The position numbers and the translations under genes were made by a program. Under the pieces are notes generated by a model. The model searched no databases. It saw only the letters and a list, made by a program, of their open reading frames with translations, and was not told the DNA's origin. 23,025 nt of DNA from an uncultured Eubacteriales bacterium (GTDB lineage Bacteria > Bacillota > Clostridia > Christensenellales > Borkfalkiaceae), in contig URKE01000030.1 of the NCBI GenBank assembly GCA_900548285.1, positions 1-23,025 of the forward strand, in the 5' to 3' direction. Shown piece by piece: positions 20,658 through 23,025 of the stretch (position 1 is its first letter; each line of letters opens with the position of its first letter).

Positions 20658-21752
20658 ATGAGCGAAACACAGAACGATTTTGATTTAAAACAAGTTAATA
20701 CCGATTACGAAAAATGCCCGAATTGCGCGGGAAAAATGGTTTTCGATCCCGCTTCGCAAATGTTGAAGTGCGAATACTGCGGTTTTTTTAAGCGTGTCGA
20801 AAAAGATAAAAACGTAGTTGAAAACGACATAGAACACGGGTTTGAACAGGCCGAAAAATGGGATAAAAGCGAGCAGGCGTCTTACACTTGCGAGAACTGC
20901 GGCGCAAACGTTATCGTCGGCGCGGACGAGCAGGCGGTTATCTGCCCTTATTGCGGAACGTCGCACGTCGTTAAAACCGGCAGTTTCAACGGCTTGCGTC
21001 CCGGCGCGGTTATTCCCTTTATGATTTCGGCAAAACAAGCCGCCGAACAAGCCAAAAAATGGGCGAGGAAGAGGATTTTTGCGCCGAGATCGTTCAAAAA
21101 GAGCCTCACCGTGGAAAATCTTCACGGCGTTTACGAGCCGAGTTTTACGTTCGACAGTCAGACTGCGTCGTCTTATTACGGCAGAGTGGGCGATCGCCAC
21201 ACGAGAACGGTCGGCTCGGGCAAAAACAAGCGAACCGAAACGTATATCGTTTACAGAAACGTGTCCGGCGGGTACAATAAGTTTTTCGATGACATAATGA
21301 TCGCCGCGAACGATACTCTCGATCAGAAAACCCTCGATAAATTGTCTCCGTATAAGGCGCAGGACGCCTGCGTTTACAAAAGCAAATACCTTTCGGGTTA
21401 CGTTGCGGACGCTTATAAGCGCGATCTTAAAAGTTGCTGGACGGACGCGAAAGACGTTATGACGCAGAGTATTCGTTCGGACATTAAAAGTTCGTTGCGT
21501 TGCGACGTGGTCGATTATCTGAACGTTTCCACTAATTATAACGACGTAACTTTCAAATATATGCTTATACCCGTATATATAATGAACTTTATGTTCAGAA
21601 AGAAAAAGTACAGAGTGTGGATGAACGGCAGTACGGCAAAAGTCACGGGGAAAACGCCCGTTTCGCCGTGGCGAGTTCTGATTGCAAGCGTAATCGGTAT
21701 CGCCCTTGCCGTATTTCTGGTCTGGATTTTCTATCTGCTCGGCGGGGAATGA
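20658..21752 (+). CDS. Zinc-ribbon membrane protein, YdjG-like
   Basis: A 364-residue protein with two TFIIB-type zinc ribbons (C20/C23-C38/C41 and C78/C81-C96/C99). A conserved central region follows (about 105-320): GLRPGAVIPFMISAKQAAEQ, VYEPSFTFDSQT, YMLIPVYIMNF. One C-terminal membrane helix spans 338-361, leaving the ribbons in the cytoplasm if the tail is the anchor. This architecture matches YdjG-type proteins, which in Bacillus work at the membrane with SPFH and PspA proteins. The SPFH protein at 19183-20244 is the likely partner. ATG 20658 has no good ribosome site, and no better start is visible in frame before the first zinc ribbon. Confidence 0.85.
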   Translation: MSETQNDFDLKQVNTDYEKCPNCAGKMVFDPASQMLKCEYCGFFKRVEKDKNVVENDIEHGFEQAEKWDKSEQASYTCENCGANVIVGADEQAVICPYCGTSHVVKTGSFNGLRPGAVIPFMISAKQAAEQAKKWARKRIFAPRSFKKSLTVENLHGVYEPSFTFDSQTASSYYGRVGDRHTRTVGSGKNKRTETYIVYRNVSGGYNKFFDDIMIAANDTLDQKTLDKLSPYKAQDACVYKSKYLSGYVADAYKRDLKSCWTDAKDVMTQSIRSDIKSSLRCDVVDYLNVSTNYNDVTFKYMLIPVYIMNFMFRKKKYRVWMNGSTAKVTGKTPVSPWRVLIASVIGIALAVFLVWIFYLLGGE

Positions 21753-21825
21753 GAGCGGGGATAAGAGAAATTATCTCTTTTTAAACTGTTTTTCACCAAA
21801 AACACCAAAAAACCCGCTTTATGAG

Positions 21826-21854
21826 TTGACAACCCCGATTAATAATTGTAAAAT
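21826..21854 (+). promoter_or_regulatory. Promoter of the cyclophilin-like lipoprotein gene
   Basis: TTGACA (21826-21831) and TAAAAT (21849-21854) are 17 bp apart, about 23 bases before the ATG, with GGAGG between. Confidence 0.85.
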
Positions 21855-21883
21855 AACATTATATCTCTTTAACGGAGGAATTT

Positions 21884-22855
21884 ATGAAGAAAATATTCAG
21901 CGGTATTTTAGCCGCATTTATGACCGTAGGCGTTTGCGCTTTCGCATCCGGTTGCGGCGAAACTATCGAAAACGGCAGCAAGATCGAAAAATGCACGATC
22001 ACTTTCGAAGTGGACGGCAAGGAGCAGGCGATCAATTTCAAACTTTATATGAATATCGCCACCAACACCATCGGACATTTCAAACACCTTGCCGAAAAAG
22101 GATATTACGACGGATCGAGAGTGAGCGACGTGAACAACGCCATCGAATTCGGCGCTTACGATTCGCAGTGGAACACGCTTGACGAAAAATATGCTTCGAT
22201 TATCAACGCGACTTACGTCGGTTCGTTGTCCGATAAGGAGATTTACACCAAGAAGTTCACCATAAACGGCGAGTTCGAGGTCAACGGCTATAAATACAAA
22301 GGCACGGCGCTCGATCTGAGAGAAGGCGCGCTCGTCCTTAAGAGAGGACTTAAACCTGTCGAGGGCGAAACTGCCGCCGATTATCTCGAAGCGTACGATA
22401 CCGGCAAGGGCGTTATGTCTATAACGTTTGCTGAAATTTCCGCCGATGCTTACGTAAACAATGCGTCCGCGTTCGCAATTCTGGGCAAGGTTGTTAAAAA
22501 CGACGCTTCCGGCGACGTAAAGTCGAGTTATACTCGTCTTAAAGCCATTCTTCAGGATTACAAGAAAAACGACGCCGAAGAGAAGTTCTATTATTTCTCT
22601 TACGAACCCGACGCGGCCGACAAAGACGAAATCGTCGATCTTGATAAAGCCATTGAAAAATACGGCAGAGAATATAAGGTTGAAACCGACGGCGCCACTT
22701 ATGCGAAAGGCGCGGACGGCGAATATAACGTAAAGATTTCGTCGGACAACGAACTCGGCAAGATTTATCTCGACGCGATCGGCAGCAAAAAGGCCTACGT
22801 TTCGCTTCGTCCCGCAAAGGATATCACGATCAAGAGCGTAGTTTTCTCTAAGTAA
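21884..22855 (+). CDS. Divergent cyclophilin-like lipoprotein
   Basis: A 323-residue lipoprotein (lipobox ASGC, C24) for the outer face of the membrane. Residues 36-110 resemble the start of a cyclophilin peptidyl-prolyl isomerase: CTITFEVDGKEQAINFKLYM, then NTIGHFKHLAEKGYYDGSRV (family TVANFxxLxxxGFYDG, then HRV) and IEFGAYD (family IQGGD). R79 may be the counterpart of the catalytic arginine, but the surrounding residues differ. AFAILGKVV near residue 206 matches the FGxVV strand. Insertions enlarge it to about twice the usual core, and a beta-rich tail follows residue 270. GGAGG precedes ATG. It could fold secreted proteins or be an inactive relative; isomerase activity is not assured. Confidence 0.65.
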   Translation: MKKIFSGILAAFMTVGVCAFASGCGETIENGSKIEKCTITFEVDGKEQAINFKLYMNIATNTIGHFKHLAEKGYYDGSRVSDVNNAIEFGAYDSQWNTLDEKYASIINATYVGSLSDKEIYTKKFTINGEFEVNGYKYKGTALDLREGALVLKRGLKPVEGETAADYLEAYDTGKGVMSITFAEISADAYVNNASAFAILGKVVKNDASGDVKSSYTRLKAILQDYKKNDAEEKFYYFSYEPDAADKDEIVDLDKAIEKYGREYKVETDGATYAKGADGEYNVKISSDNELGKIYLDAIGSKKAYVSLRPAKDITIKSVVFSK

Positions 22856-22880
22856 TTTAATATCGTATATATAATATAAG

Positions 22881-22929
22881 CCGCCCGCGGCGGTTTGCCT
22901 GAAAGCAAACCGCCGCGGGCGGACTTTTT
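22881..22929 (+). terminator. Strong terminator after the cyclophilin-like gene
   Basis: CCGCCCGCGGCGGTTTGC (22881-22898) pairs perfectly over 18 bp with 22905-22922 around CTGAAA, followed by ACTTTTT. Confidence 0.92.
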
Positions 22930-22971
22930 ATGTGTTTTTATTGCGTTTTTTGTAATCGTAAAATCTTTCGG

Positions 22972-23025
22972 TTAGGGATTCCATTCGTCATCACTAACTA
23001 TTTTTGCGGTGATAAACCGATTTAT
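22972..23025 (-). CDS. Possible 3' end of a minus-strand gene (partial)
   Basis: On the minus strand one frame is open from the window edge to TAA (22972-22974), giving 17 residues ending IVSDDEWNP. The other two minus frames contain stops within about 60 bases. Too short to identify; it would converge on the terminator at 22881-22929. Confidence 0.3.
   Translation of the reverse strand: MNRFITAKIVSDDEWNP

Overview
The window looks like chromosomal DNA of a low-to-mid GC Gram-positive, most likely an uncultured gut-type member of the Clostridia. The evidence is four lipobox lipoproteins, a LplB/YtcP-type sugar transporter, strong AGGAG ribosome sites, TTGACA-N17-TATAAT promoters and tRNA genes with encoded CCA. 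I cannot place it to genus.

Layout. (1) 1-182 is the 3' end of an ATPase of the DUF4143 type, closed by a terminator. (2) 468-13262 is a glycan-utilisation locus. It holds a divergent GH127-like enzyme, a convergent AraC-type regulator, and then a tightly packed operon: two ABC permeases, a solute-binding lipoprotein, a GH110-like beta-helix lipoprotein with a CBM9-like tail, a lipoprotein made of a Big_2 domain and four carbohydrate-binding-like modules, and a canonical GH127 beta-L-arabinofuranosidase. It ends at a 16-bp hairpin. (3) 13507-14046 is a phosphoribosyltransferase. (4) 14117-15587 is an accessory, structure-rich stretch. It holds tRNA-Thr(GGT), two 139-nt copies of the tRNA 3' end plus its downstream terminator, inverted sequence complementary to the tRNA anticodon-to-T-arm region, a chain of hairpins, a small duplicated-domain protein on the minus strand, and a 277-bp MITE-like element. 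(5) 15618-15864 is a minus-strand tRNA-Val/tRNA-Gly unit with promoter and terminator. (6) 16043-18911 is a metal-resistance operon: ArsR/SmtB repressor with a clear operator, a stand-alone HMA chaperone and a Zn/Cd/Pb-type P1B ATPase. (7) 19000-21752 has a 21-bp tandem repeat upstream of an SPFH protein with zinc ribbons, a DUF1858 redox-disulfide protein and a zinc-ribbon membrane protein, resembling the Bacillus YdjI/YdjG membrane module. (8) 21826-22929 is a divergent cyclophilin-like lipoprotein with its own promoter and terminator.

How the parts work together. The regulator at 2008-2865 probably senses a sugar and controls the transporter operon beside it. The lipid-anchored GH110-like enzyme and the modular binding protein would act at the cell surface, the binding protein and permeases would import oligosaccharides, and the two GH127-type enzymes, which lack signal peptides, would finish the breakdown in the cytoplasm. 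No ATPase for the transporter is encoded here, so a shared MsmX-type ATPase elsewhere is expected. The least explained part of the window is the tRNA-Thr repeat region at 14117-14770.
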